Shown here piece by piece: positions 1-8,286 of a DNA stretch of 64,000 bases. This stretch comes from Anabaena minutissima FACHB-250. GTDB lineage: Bacteria > Cyanobacteriota > Cyanobacteriia > Cyanobacteriales > Nostocaceae. Every line of letters starts with the position of its first letter. Position 1 is the first letter of the stretch. A program made the translations under genes and the position numbers. The notes below the pieces were generated by a model that saw nothing but the letters and a program-made list of their open reading frames with translations, did not search any database and had not been told where the DNA came from. The stretch lies in NCBI RefSeq assembly GCF_014697125.1, contig NZ_JACJRG010000015.1:62001-126000 (forward strand), in the 5' to 3' direction.

Positions 1-338
1 TGGTCACTGGTCAGGTAAGCAATATAGCGTCCAGTGTAGCTGAGACTGGGACTTTCGATAATTGTTTCGCGTCGATTTAAGCCTGGTGTACTAATAAAAC
101 TTTGCTGTTGCAAATCATACACAAGTAACTGGTGAGTATTATTACGATGAGAAATCAACGCCAAAAAGCGACCATTACCACTTAAAGCTGGTTGTTCTTC
201 TGTGTAGCGACTATTAAGAGAAGTAGGGCCAAGAGGAATATCACCAGAGCCACAAGAGCCTAGCAAAGCGGTCAAACCAAAAACTAAGCTCCAATAAATT
301 GGTTTTTGCAGCCAAAACTCAGAAGTAAATTTTTTCAC
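1..338 (-). CDS. TolB-like / WD40-type beta-propeller lipoprotein (partial, C-terminus outside window)
   Basis: Only the first 112 codons lie in the window; the gene runs off base 1. A GTG start at 338 gives a protein that opens MKKFTSEFW, then a hydrophobic stretch and a lipobox-like L-G-S-C near residue 26, so it is probably an exported lipoprotein. The following residues (ALSGNGRFLALIS, QLLVYDLQQQ, SPSLSYTGRYIAYL) have the 'sequence-so-far then look again' rhythm of TolB/PD40 beta-propeller blades. The family assignment is from motif style only. It lies just downstream of ycf66 on the same strand, with about 55 bases between, so it may be co-transcribed. Confidence 0.6.
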   Translation of the reverse strand, partial: MKKFTSEFWLQKPIYWSLVFGLTALLGSCGSGDIPLGPTSLNSRYTEEQPALSGNGRFLALISHRNNTHQLLVYDLQQQSFISTPGLNRRETIIESPSLSYTGRYIAYLTSD

Positions 339-392
339 CTCAGATATCTACTGTTTTCCGTCGCCTATAAGCTTACATCTATCCCGACCGCT

Positions 393-1310
393 TTATACAT
401 CCTCATAATCTGTAGAATTATCAGAATCTACATCTGATGAATCTATGGGTTTATACGGTACATAATCAGTTGGGATTGCTTCATCATCCTCTATCTGTCT
501 GCGAGGATTGGTATCAGCAGGTGGACGACGTTTTCTTGGTCTGGGTGGCGTATCTTCGTTTACTTCTGAGCGCGGGGAAGTGTTATTACCCCGACGAGAA
601 GGTTTTCTGGTTTCTCGGCTGGAACTTTCCCAATCATCAACTTCTTTATTAGAGGAAGAACTCCAATCTTCTTGTTCGTATCTTTCAGGAGTCCGATTGG
701 ATGGACGCGTAGGAGGACGGCGGCGCGATGTTCTATCTGTCGTCGGCTCTGGTCTGTCGCTACTGGTGCGGCGTTCCCTGCGGGGTGGTTGCTCCTCATA
801 ATAGTCATCACGAGAGGAACGATCATCTCTGCTAGGTCGAATCCGGGCGCGTACAGGACGTTCTTCTTCTTCCTCCTCTTGATAAGGTAGTGGTTCATAG
901 TCTGATTCCACTTCAGCTTCGTATCCGCTCCGTTTCCTGTTATACGAGTAATCTCTGCTCACCTCGCGCTCATCCACAATCGGAGTGTTACGTTTAGCTT
1001 GTTGAGTAGCAATACTCCGTAAGCGAATACTTTCAATAGCAAAAAATACAGTTGTCCCCACCAAAAGCAGTTGACCAAATTGCAAAATCGGGTCTAAACG
1101 CCATCCTTGGAAAACAAGAATGAACCCGCACAATAAGCCGACAGCCGCAAAAAAGATATCTTGATCTCTTGACAGTTCTGGACGCACGGTACGGAGAAAA
1201 TACAGTGCTGCCCCAGCCACAGCCAGGAAAATTCCTAGAATACTGGCTGAGTTCGTCCCAAAATTTACCTGAGCCAGAACACTGGCTGAGTTCAGCCCAA
1301 AATTTAGCAT
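393..1310 (-). CDS. ycf66: Ycf66 family protein
   Basis: A 305-residue protein with an N-terminal hydrophobic region (about residues 20-100, three predicted membrane segments) matching the Ycf66 family, known from cyanobacteria and some plastids and of unknown function. Recognisable stretches are FLRTVRPEL, AAVGLLCGF and FQGWRLDPILQ. From about residue 105 to the end it is a charged, disordered tail rich in Arg, Glu, Ser and Pro. Residues 2-11 and 16-25 are near-duplicates (NFGLNSASVL and NFGTNSASIL), showing a small tandem duplication at the start of the gene. psbX lies just upstream on the same strand, a neighbourhood that suggests a thylakoid role, but that is inference. Confidence 0.88.
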   Translation of the reverse strand: MLNFGLNSASVLAQVNFGTNSASILGIFLAVAGAALYFLRTVRPELSRDQDIFFAAVGLLCGFILVFQGWRLDPILQFGQLLLVGTTVFFAIESIRLRSIATQQAKRNTPIVDEREVSRDYSYNRKRSGYEAEVESDYEPLPYQEEEEEERPVRARIRPSRDDRSSRDDYYEEQPPRRERRTSSDRPEPTTDRTSRRRPPTRPSNRTPERYEQEDWSSSSNKEVDDWESSSRETRKPSRRGNNTSPRSEVNEDTPPRPRKRRPPADTNPRRQIEDDEAIPTDYVPYKPIDSSDVDSDNSTDYEDV

Positions 1311-1523
1311 TGTTCTTTATCCCAATATCAAATCTATGTTAACGAGCCACACTTAAAATCACTACTTTACGCAATCACAATATAATATTTAAGCTTCAAA
1401 GCAACTGGCAAAGAAGCTCTGAAGCTATTCACCGCAAGCTAAAAAAAGCTTAAGTCTGTCAGCAATAGGTCTAATAAGCTGACAGACAATCGTTTGAGAA
1501 AGTCGAACTGACTCCCTCAAACA

Positions 1524-1643
1524 TTAGGAACGTTGGATTTTATCTTTTTGGCTGATAAAAATCAAACCAATCGTAGCAGGGATAACAACAATTAAAGTAC
1601 CCCAACCTAGACTCCAAAGAAAATTTGATAAAGATGGTGTCAT
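1524..1643 (-). CDS. psbX: Photosystem II protein PsbX
   Basis: A 39-residue reading frame opening MTPSLSNFLWSL and closing with FISQKDKIQRS. Length, the single transmembrane helix (about residues 11-32) and the C-terminal SQKDKI motif fit PsbX, a small subunit at the edge of photosystem II that affects quinone access to the QB site. ATG start at 1643; a TAA stop at 1524-1526. It is the only clear gene in the 1311-1944 interval and faces the same way as ycf66 downstream of it (213 bases apart). Confidence 0.93.
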   Translation of the reverse strand: MTPSLSNFLWSLGWGTLIVVIPATIGLIFISQKDKIQRS

Positions 1644-1736
1644 GGATCTCAACCTTTATTTACACACTTCATCATAATTCTAATGGTGTATCACATCCTT
1701 GAGAAGCCTATTGTGTTGAAAGGCAACAAAGAAAAG

Positions 1737-1766
1737 GGGACAGGGGACAGGGGACAGGGGACAGAA
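1737..1766. repeat. Heptanucleotide tandem repeat (STRR), GGGGACA units
   Basis: About four consecutive copies of GGGGACA in the spacer upstream of the yggT-like gene and downstream (in psbX orientation upstream) of psbX. Short tandemly repeated heptanucleotides are a known feature of heterocystous cyanobacterial genomes. No coding or transcription role is evident. Confidence 0.8.
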
Positions 1767-1944
1767 AATAGGGAAAACTAGGTCAGCTTGAATGCAGTCT
1801 TGAGCTTAGTTACTTTTCGATACGCGCTAATAATTAACCGCATTTGGTTAGAATTTAAATAGAGAATGCTTTACAAAGCTTAAATTTTTCAGATTGCGCC
1901 CTAAGTTTTTTCTCTGTCCACAAATAGTAGCTCAGATCAATTCC

Positions 1945-2238
1945 ATGACTGCTGTTAACTTAACTGCTTGGATTCTTGGCCCTGTGCTGGGGCTAATGAC
2001 TTTTTTGTTTATTTTCCGCATTATTCTTACTTGGTATCCGCAAGTGGATCTGAATCGGTTGCCGTTTAATCTCATTGCCTGGCCAACTGAACCATTTTTA
2101 ATCCCTTTGCGAAAACTAGTAGCACCCATAGGTGGAGTTGACATCACCCCTATTATTTGGGTTGGGATTTTGAGCTTGCTAAGAGAGATTCTCTTAGGTC
2201 AGCAGGGATTAATTACCATGATGTCTCGTGTCAGTTAA
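1945..2238 (+). CDS. YggT / Ycf19 family membrane protein
   Basis: With the ATG at 1945 the product is about 97 residues. It has two hydrophobic segments (about residues 5-27 and 60-85) and the YggT-family signatures FRIILTWYPQVD, then WPTEPFLIPLRKL and PIGGVDITPI. Cyanobacterial and plastid members (Ycf19, CCB3-related) are implicated in cofactor or membrane-protein assembly; E. coli YggT is linked to osmotic stress. The frame is open upstream to a TTG at 1894, but family alignment favours 1945. No strong Shine-Dalgarno sequence precedes it. Confidence 0.85.
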   Translation: MTAVNLTAWILGPVLGLMTFLFIFRIILTWYPQVDLNRLPFNLIAWPTEPFLIPLRKLVAPIGGVDITPIIWVGILSLLREILLGQQGLITMMSRVS

Positions 2239-2393
2239 AAATTGTGCATGGGCATAAGTTTTCAGAACGCCCATGACCCGACGATGCTCCGCCCTGTCTT
2301 CGTCCGCTATAAAGTAGAGCGTAGCTCATCGCAATCCAGGGCGAACTCACAAGCATTTGATGACAATTTTATTGAATACAGCCTGTAAACAAG

Positions 2394-2624
2394 ATGAGTT
2401 ACCGCGACATAATTACTATAGAACCCGACAAAAGAGGTGGAAAACCTTGTATTCGACGAATGAGAATCACTGTTTACGATGTTCTAGGTTGGCTAGCAGC
2501 AGGTATGTCTCACACTGAGATTCTAGATGACTTTCCTGAGTTGACAGAAGCAGATATCAGAGCTTGTTTAGAATTTGCGGCTGATCGAGAGCATCGTCTC
2601 GTTGCTTCGGTGGGTGTGGCTTGA
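2394..2624 (+). CDS. DUF433 domain protein (antitoxin-like)
   Basis: A 76-residue protein with the DUF433 pattern: I-T-I-E-P-D-K-R-G-G-K-P-C-I-R near the start, then V-Y-D-V-L-G-W-L-A-A-G and I-L-D-D-F-P-E-L-T in a helix-turn-helix-like half. DUF433 proteins commonly precede DUF5615 PIN-like proteins as an antitoxin-toxin pair. Here the stop overlaps the next start by four bases (TTGA), the classic translational coupling. The antitoxin looks complete, while its partner does not. Confidence 0.88.
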   Translation: MSYRDIITIEPDKRGGKPCIRRMRITVYDVLGWLAAGMSHTEILDDFPELTEADIRACLEFAADREHRLVASVGVA

Positions 2625-2845
2625 AACTACTGTTGGATCAGGATTTGAGTCGTAAGCTTGCAACTCGAATAGCAGATATTTTTCCTGATTTCAGTCATGT
2701 GCAGTTTCATCAACTGCAAGATCCGCTTCATCAACTTATTATGCCGCGATCGCTGGTGAAAACATATCGATCTCACGTTAAGGGTGGTCGAATTGTGAAG
2801 ATTTTACCTACCAGCCCTCAACACCTGTTCAGCCGTCAGTTTTAA
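2621..2845 (+). pseudogene. Truncated DUF5615 (PIN-like) toxin remnant
   Basis: TTG start overlapping the DUF433 stop. Residues 1 to about 33 (KLLLDQDLSRKL, then ADIFPDFSHVQF) match the beginning of DUF5615 proteins including the first acidic residue of the PIN-like site. After about residue 33 the similarity stops: the expected block with W-x-Y-A and K-D-x-D-F, which carries the other acidic ligands, is absent in this frame and I do not see it in the others. The last 42 bases overlap the convergent Uma2 gene. I judge it to be a decayed toxin. Confidence 0.7.
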
Positions 2846-3454
2846 ATCTGGGAAGGTTAGAGAGCCTATTGTTTGATTACCCCGAAACTGCTGAATTTCA
2901 TATTCCCCATTTATTAGCGTACAGATAGAGAGAGTGGGTTGTTTGGGTTTCCCAATATGTTTAGTACCACCATTACCTGCGTAGTCTGCAATCCAATATT
3001 CGGGAATGCCTAAAACTGCGTAGTCTTCAACCTTACGAGCATAATCATTTTGCCAGTTGCTACTAACAACTTCCGCCACAAATTTAATCGAACTACCCAG
3101 CGTCAGTATCGACTGGTCAGACCAAAGCGGTTCTTTGGTAAGTTCATCTCGATTGACAACTGCAACATCCGGTCGAAATGCTGTCATACCAATGTTAGAA
3201 GGGCGCAATAGTCCTCGCTGAAGGACAAACCAGGGTAAGCCTGTTGCGTCTATCTGGACACATATCTTTGCGGTAATGAAGGCTGCAACCTCTTCATGCG
3301 ATCCTGTTGGTTCCAAGTCAAACACTTCTCCATCGATCAGTTCATAGCGGTTATCGCCACTATAACGGGCGATAAACTCGTCAAAGCTGAGTGGCTTCTG
3401 TTGTATTGGTTGGTCGTTCGGCTTTGCCGTCCCGGAAGGAATCGTAATAGTCAT
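2804..3454 (-). CDS. Uma2 family putative endonuclease (DUF820)
   Basis: A 216-residue protein of the Uma2 family, a PD-(D/E)xK-like fold that is greatly expanded in cyanobacteria and mostly uncharacterised. Family features present are FDEFIARY near residue 24, RYELIDGEVFDLEP, FRPDVAVVNRDEL in the middle, then VAEVVSSNW and AVLGIPEYWIADY. The last 42 bases of the gene overlap the decayed toxin on the other strand. It is the first of four Uma2 loci in the window. Confidence 0.88.
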   Translation of the reverse strand: MTITIPSGTAKPNDQPIQQKPLSFDEFIARYSGDNRYELIDGEVFDLEPTGSHEEVAAFITAKICVQIDATGLPWFVLQRGLLRPSNIGMTAFRPDVAVVNRDELTKEPLWSDQSILTLGSSIKFVAEVVSSNWQNDYARKVEDYAVLGIPEYWIADYAGNGGTKHIGKPKQPTLSICTLINGEYEIQQFRGNQTIGSLTFPDLKLTAEQVLRAGR

Positions 3455-3595
3455 AGGTCAACATAGCCCAATTAATGCCTTCAGTGTACCAGATCGAATA
3501 TGTGATGAATGCGTGACGGATCAAACCCTTAATACGGACGTTAATAACAATGTTGATTTATGAGCTAGTGATCTCAGCAAAGACGCATTTTTAAA

Positions 3596-3613
3596 GACGC
3601 GATATATCGCGTC
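3596..3613. repeat. Perfect 18-bp palindrome within a repeated hairpin
   Basis: GACGCGATATATCGCGTC, preceded by AAAGACGC and followed by TCTATAT, between the Uma2 gene and accC. The AGAGACG-type arm resembles the hairpin at 45508-45540, suggesting a dispersed small repeat. It lies downstream of accC and could also end its transcript, but no clear T run follows on that strand. Confidence 0.65.
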
Positions 3614-3730
3614 TCTATATCTAAACCAAACTGAGTTCGGCATCAGGAAAGGGAAAGTTAGTCAGCTTAAGATATTTCCCAGCTTTTTATGCCTTACCCT
3701 TTACCTTTGTACTTCTCAATCCCCAATTTT

Positions 3731-5074
3731 CTAAAGTTTCATCTCCTGAATGAAACTGGTGTAAACATGACCCGCTAAAAACTGGGGGTTTTCCATAATT
3801 TTTTGATGAAATGCAATGGTTGTGGGCAAACCAGTAATTGCACATTCTCTGAGAGCGCGCTTCATGCGGTTAATAGCTGTAGCACGATCTGGCCCCCAAA
3901 CGATTAATTTACCGATGAGGGAGTCGTAGTAGGGGGGAATTTGGTAATCGGTGTAAACGTGGGAGTCAATCCGCACCCCAGGACCTCCAGGGGGAAGATA
4001 ACCGCTAATGCGTCCGGGGGCTGGACGGAAATCATGGTCGGGGTCTTCGGCGTTGATGCGACATTCGATCGCATGACCCCGCAAAACTACTTGGTCTTGA
4101 GTTAGCCTCAGTCTTTCCCCTTGAGCAATTCTAATTTGTTCTACTAGCAAGTCTACCCCAGTCACCATCTCAGTTACAGGATGTTCTACTTGAATCCGGG
4201 TGTTCATTTCCATAAAGTAAAACATACCGGATTTATCTAAGAGAAACTCGATAGTACCTGCACCGGTGTAATTAATGAACTGAGCAGCTTTGACGGCTGC
4301 TTGCCCCATTTTTTCCCGGAGGTCTGAGTCAAGTGCAGGGCTGGGAGATTCTTCTAGTAGCTTTTGGTTGCGGCGTTGAATTGAGCAATCCCGTTCGCCT
4401 AGGTGAATGACATTGCCAAAATTATCAGCCAAAATTTGAAATTCAATGTGGCGTGGACGTTCGATAAACTTTTCGATATAAACGCCAGCATTGCCAAAGG
4501 CTGCGCCTGCTTCACCTTGGGCAGCTAAAAACAGTTTGACAAATTCATCTTGCGATCGCACTAAGCGCATACCCCTTCCACCACCACCTGCCGTGGCTTT
4601 AATCATGACTGGATAACCGATGTCTTTAGCAATTGCTAATCCTTCTTCCTCTGTTTCTACTAAACCATCACTCCCCGGTACAGTAGGAACTCCTGCTTTT
4701 TGCATGGTTTCCTTAGCGGTGGATTTATCCCCCATCAACCTGATTGCTTCCGGCGTAGGGCCAATAAACGCAATGTGATGGTCAGCACAAATTTCTGCAA
4801 ATTTGGCATTCTCCGACAAAAAACCATAGCCAGGATGAATGGCACTGGCATTGCGCGTTAAAGCTGCCGCAATAATATTGGGAATATTCAAATAACTTTT
4901 ACTGCTAGCCGGTTCACCAATGCAAACCGCTTCATCAGCAAGTTGGACGTGCAGAGCATTCCGGTCAACAGTCGAGTGAACCGCGATCGTCGCAATCCCC
5001 ATTTCTTCACAGGCGCGGAGAATGCGAAGGGCGATTTCTCCCCGATTGGCAATTAATATTTTGTCAAACTTCAT
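3731..5074 (-). CDS. accC: Acetyl-CoA carboxylase, biotin carboxylase subunit
   Basis: A 447-residue protein of the usual AccC length. It carboxylates biotin on AccB using ATP and bicarbonate, the first half-reaction of fatty acid synthesis. Seen: N-terminal KFDKILIANRGEIALR, ATP-grasp glycine-rich loop TAGGGGRGM at about 161-169, and the catalytic block M-E-M-N-T-R-I-Q-V-E-H-P at about 288-299, including the metal-binding Glu and Asn and the catalytic Arg and Glu. accB is not adjacent, as is common in cyanobacteria. ATG at 5074. Confidence 0.97.
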   Translation of the reverse strand: MKFDKILIANRGEIALRILRACEEMGIATIAVHSTVDRNALHVQLADEAVCIGEPASSKSYLNIPNIIAAALTRNASAIHPGYGFLSENAKFAEICADHHIAFIGPTPEAIRLMGDKSTAKETMQKAGVPTVPGSDGLVETEEEGLAIAKDIGYPVMIKATAGGGGRGMRLVRSQDEFVKLFLAAQGEAGAAFGNAGVYIEKFIERPRHIEFQILADNFGNVIHLGERDCSIQRRNQKLLEESPSPALDSDLREKMGQAAVKAAQFINYTGAGTIEFLLDKSGMFYFMEMNTRIQVEHPVTEMVTGVDLLVEQIRIAQGERLRLTQDQVVLRGHAIECRINAEDPDHDFRPAPGRISGYLPPGGPGVRIDSHVYTDYQIPPYYDSLIGKLIVWGPDRATAINRMKRALRECAITGLPTTIAFHQKIMENPQFLAGHVYTSFIQEMKL

Positions 5075-5449
5075 TTTCGAGCTTTGATATCAGTACCAGT
5101 AGATAGAAATTGTCTCCCATCCAAGTTGCAAAACGAGCGATCGCTTTATCTCAAATTATGACAGGAGATTTACCAGCCTCATCTAGAGTAGGATGCACGA
5201 GCAGGACGCAGCCCGTGCTGAGTGTGCTTCAATCCTGAGTTATGAGTGTTGAGTATGGTTATTCACTTTCTACTCACCACTCCCCATTTAATATCACTTG
5301 TAGAGCTACTATATTTCTGTCAGTCTCGTATCCTCCTTCGGGAAATTTGTGATCCTGCAAAATTAAATTTTTGGTAAAGTTGGCTAAATTGCTAATTACC
5401 TTTATATATTCATGTTTATTGTGCTATGATTGATAGTCGTGAAACTCTT
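5075..5449. other. Intergenic region upstream of accC and tRNA-Leu
   Basis: No gene seen. It contains a degenerate heptad-like stretch (GAGTTATGAGTGTTGAGTATG around 5240) and AT-rich sequence leading into the tRNA. The accC promoter and the tRNA promoter must both be here, but no unmistakable -10/-35 pair was found. Confidence 0.5.
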
Positions 5450-5530
5450 GCGGATGTGGCGGAATTGGTATACGCGCACGTTTGAGGGGCGTGTGGCTTT
5501 GCCTTGCGAGTTCGAGTCTCGCCATCCGCA
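5450..5530 (+). tRNA. tRNA-Leu (anticodon GAG)
   Basis: Acceptor GCGGATG at 5450-5456 pairs with CATCCGC at 5523-5529, with discriminator A at 5530. The T arm (GCGAG-TTCGAGT-CTCGC) is canonical. The anticodon stem CACGT/GCGTG encloses TTGAGGG, giving anticodon GAG (Leu codons CUU/CUC). The variable arm is long, as expected for a class II tRNA. The terminal CCA is not encoded. Confidence 0.96.
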
Positions 5531-5724
5531 TTTTTTAGTACCAAAGTCAACAGTCAAGTATTTTAGATTGCTTGACTTGTTAATCTTGAGTGGGTGTAGG
5601 GTTAAATTCTGCTTATCCTGACACCCCTATCGATTGACTGACTAATGACCATGAACGAATAACTATGGACTTAATTCTAGTTTTTTGTGCTTTTATAGAA
5701 GTAGGTAAACTTTTGTAAAGAACA

Positions 5725-6354
5725 TTGACTGCAATTTTTACTTCAAGTAACAACTCAACACTACCAACCGCATGGCATCGCCTTACCCCAATTTGGCAAG
5801 GTGGGGAGGAAGTAATTAAAAAAAGTTTGCCCCACACTCAACTAGCTCCGGCCTGGCAAATGCTACTGCTTGGCGATGGCTCACCAACGAGGCACTTAGA
5901 ATTACTTACAGGTGAGTCTACAGAAGTAGATGTGATTGATATGTCATTGATTGGCACAGATTTGGATGGTGCGCCAGATTTAATTAAATCTGTCCCAGAG
6001 CCAAGACTGAGGCGACAAGTGTGGCTACGAACTGCTTCAGGTCAGCGATTGGCTTATGCTACCTCATGGTGGGAAGCTAGTCATGTAGACGAGTATTTAC
6101 AGAACCGTTCCTTAACGATTTGGGCTAGTCTAGCGCGTCTCCGTACCGAGTTGTATAGAGACGTGCGCGGCATTTATTACGGATACTCACCAGCCCTAGA
6201 GGCAGGATTTGAGGTAGAAGGGCCTTTTTGGGGTCGCCATTATTTATTTTGGCATCATGGTCAACCGTTGACTTTGATTTATGAGGTTTTTTCGCCGTAT
6301 TTAAGCAAATACCTCGGCACGACGCAGTTAAATCCCCCAAATGGCAAAGTATAG
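5725..6354 (+). CDS. Chorismate lyase-like protein (DUF98)
   Basis: A 209-residue protein resembling cyanobacterial chorismate pyruvate-lyases, which make 4-hydroxybenzoate for plastoquinone. Visible family features are WQMLLLGDGSPTRHLELLTG near residues 44-63, a central RRQVWLRTASGQRLAYATSWW and a C-terminal EGPFWGRHYLFWHHGQPLTLIYEVFSP. The frame begins at a TTG (5725); no ATG lies upstream in frame, so the start is somewhat uncertain. Convincing as a family member; the exact function is inferred from the family. Confidence 0.8.
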   Translation: MTAIFTSSNNSTLPTAWHRLTPIWQGGEEVIKKSLPHTQLAPAWQMLLLGDGSPTRHLELLTGESTEVDVIDMSLIGTDLDGAPDLIKSVPEPRLRRQVWLRTASGQRLAYATSWWEASHVDEYLQNRSLTIWASLARLRTELYRDVRGIYYGYSPALEAGFEVEGPFWGRHYLFWHHGQPLTLIYEVFSPYLSKYLGTTQLNPPNGKV

Positions 6355-6418
6355 AAATATTTGCCCATAATAATTAAAGCTTGTTTTAATTTTGAATTTT
6401 AATTCGGAGCGAAGCGAC

Positions 6419-8137
6419 GTGAAACCACCTATATTGTCTGCTTCCAAGAAAAAAAGCAAGAAATCTTCTTTAATATTGACACTCTCAGGTGCTGGGTTAT
6501 TAATTGGTGTGGGGAGTGCAGCATACTGGTTTTTCAGTCAAGGACAGCTATTTTATAGAGATTTGCTCACGGGTGCAAATATTATTCCTAGTGATGCGTT
6601 ATTTGCTGTTTCCCTAACTACTGACACCAAACAATGGCAGAAACTGCAAGAATTCGGCACAAAAGAAACTCAAGCACAACTTAATCAAAGCTTAGTCCAA
6701 TTACGCGATCGCTTTCTTACCAATAACGGTTACAACTTTGAGAAAGACATTCAACCGTGGGTAGGCGATGAAGTCACCTTGGCAATTTTAGCCCCCCAAA
6801 TCAATAAATCAGCTCCTAAACCAGTTTCCACCATTGAGAATCCTGCCAGTAATTCGCAGTCGATGGTGATGGTTTTACCAGTAAAAAACGCTGAAAAAGC
6901 TAAAACTATCTTTGCTCAACCACAAACCCTCAAACAAGGTAAATGGATTGAGCGTACTTATCAAGGGATTACTATCAAACAAAGTCAAGGACAGTCTGGA
7001 GAAAACTTATCAGCTGCATTCCTCGATGGAAAATTTTTGGTAATTACAGATAATCCCCAAACAACAGAACGTACAATCAACGCCTACAAAAGTAGAACCT
7101 CCTTGGCGACTGTAGGCGGTTTTGCCGACAATTTCCCGAAAATTGCTAGCTATCAACCCTTGGCGCAGTTTTATATCAACGTACCCAACGCAGCCAAAAT
7201 AGGATCTACAACTCCCAATCGACGTTTACCTGCTCAAGTTTTAGCCCAACTGCAAAATAATCAAGGTTTAGCCGGAACTGTAATATTAGAATCACAAGGG
7301 TTACGCATTAAAGGAGTTTCTTGGCTGAATCCTAATAGTCAAAGGGTTTTGGTTGTAGAAAATAAAGCCGGAACTATGCAAAATCGCGTCCCAGCAGAAA
7401 CCTTAATGATGCTTTCTGGGGTCAATTTACAGCGTTTATGGAGTGAATACGTTTTAACATCCCAAGGAAATCCCCTGTCACCCATTACACCAGAACAAAT
7501 GCGGAGTGGGGTAAAATCACTTACCAGCATGGATTTAGAACAGGATTTTCTCAGTTGGATGAAAGGTGAAGTTGCTGTAGCAGTGATTCCTGGAACTCCC
7601 AAACCAGGGTCTTCACAAGATTTTCGTGCTGCTTTCGTGTTAATGATTCAAGCAAGCGATGCCAATGGCGGGCAAAGCCTACGCCAATTAGCTGAGACAT
7701 CAATCAAACAGCTAGATGAGGTGATGAAAACTCAGTATCAGTTCCAAATCAAATCAACAACAGTAGCGGGTAAACCTGTTGTTAACTGGATTAGTCCGTT
7801 TGGAACACTCACCGCCACCCACGGTTGGTTAGATGGAGATGTCGCTTTCTTAGCAATCGGCTCTCCCATCACCGATAAGATTCTTCCTAAACCTAGTACC
7901 AGCCTCGCTAACAGTCTGGCATTTCAACAGACAGTGCCGACAGAACCCAATCCCACAAACGGTCAATTCTACATGGACGTAGAACAAATAACGAAAAATT
8001 TTCCCCTACCAAGACTGATTCCCCAACAACAAACCTTACTAGCTGCTACACGGTCTATTGGTATGACATCTGCCATCAGTGACAATCGCAGCACCCGCTA
8101 TGATATTTTTTTGACACTTAAAAAAGTTGATAAGTAG
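6419..8137 (+). CDS. DUF3352 domain protein, membrane-anchored
   Basis: About 572 residues from the GTG at 6419, which has GGAG nine bases upstream; the frame is also open to a TTG at 6392. A lysine-rich N-terminus is followed by one transmembrane segment (about residues 18-42), then a large soluble domain matching DUF3352, a cyanobacterial family of unknown function. Typical stretches are IPSDALFAVSLTTD near the start of the domain, WVGDEVTLAILAP, and near the end GWLDGDVAFLAIGSP. Probably anchored in a membrane with its bulk outside the cytoplasm. Confidence 0.85.
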   Translation: MKPPILSASKKKSKKSSLILTLSGAGLLIGVGSAAYWFFSQGQLFYRDLLTGANIIPSDALFAVSLTTDTKQWQKLQEFGTKETQAQLNQSLVQLRDRFLTNNGYNFEKDIQPWVGDEVTLAILAPQINKSAPKPVSTIENPASNSQSMVMVLPVKNAEKAKTIFAQPQTLKQGKWIERTYQGITIKQSQGQSGENLSAAFLDGKFLVITDNPQTTERTINAYKSRTSLATVGGFADNFPKIASYQPLAQFYINVPNAAKIGSTTPNRRLPAQVLAQLQNNQGLAGTVILESQGLRIKGVSWLNPNSQRVLVVENKAGTMQNRVPAETLMMLSGVNLQRLWSEYVLTSQGNPLSPITPEQMRSGVKSLTSMDLEQDFLSWMKGEVAVAVIPGTPKPGSSQDFRAAFVLMIQASDANGGQSLRQLAETSIKQLDEVMKTQYQFQIKSTTVAGKPVVNWISPFGTLTATHGWLDGDVAFLAIGSPITDKILPKPSTSLANSLAFQQTVPTEPNPTNGQFYMDVEQITKNFPLPRLIPQQQTLLAATRSIGMTSAISDNRSTRYDIFLTLKKVDK

Positions 8138-8286
8138 GTGTAGGGGAGACAAGGGAGACAAAGGGAAGTATGGAAAAAAAGCCATGCCCAATGCCCAGAA
8201 ATTTTTGGATTTTCAATTCCTGAAACAGATTAGGATCAGAAGAGTCAGAATCAAAATTTTCAAACATCCCCTGCGGAGAACACTTT

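Noticed and set aside
393..898. Plus and minus frames of 71-112 residues inside ycf66
   Set aside because: Shadows of the Arg/Glu-rich tail of Ycf66.
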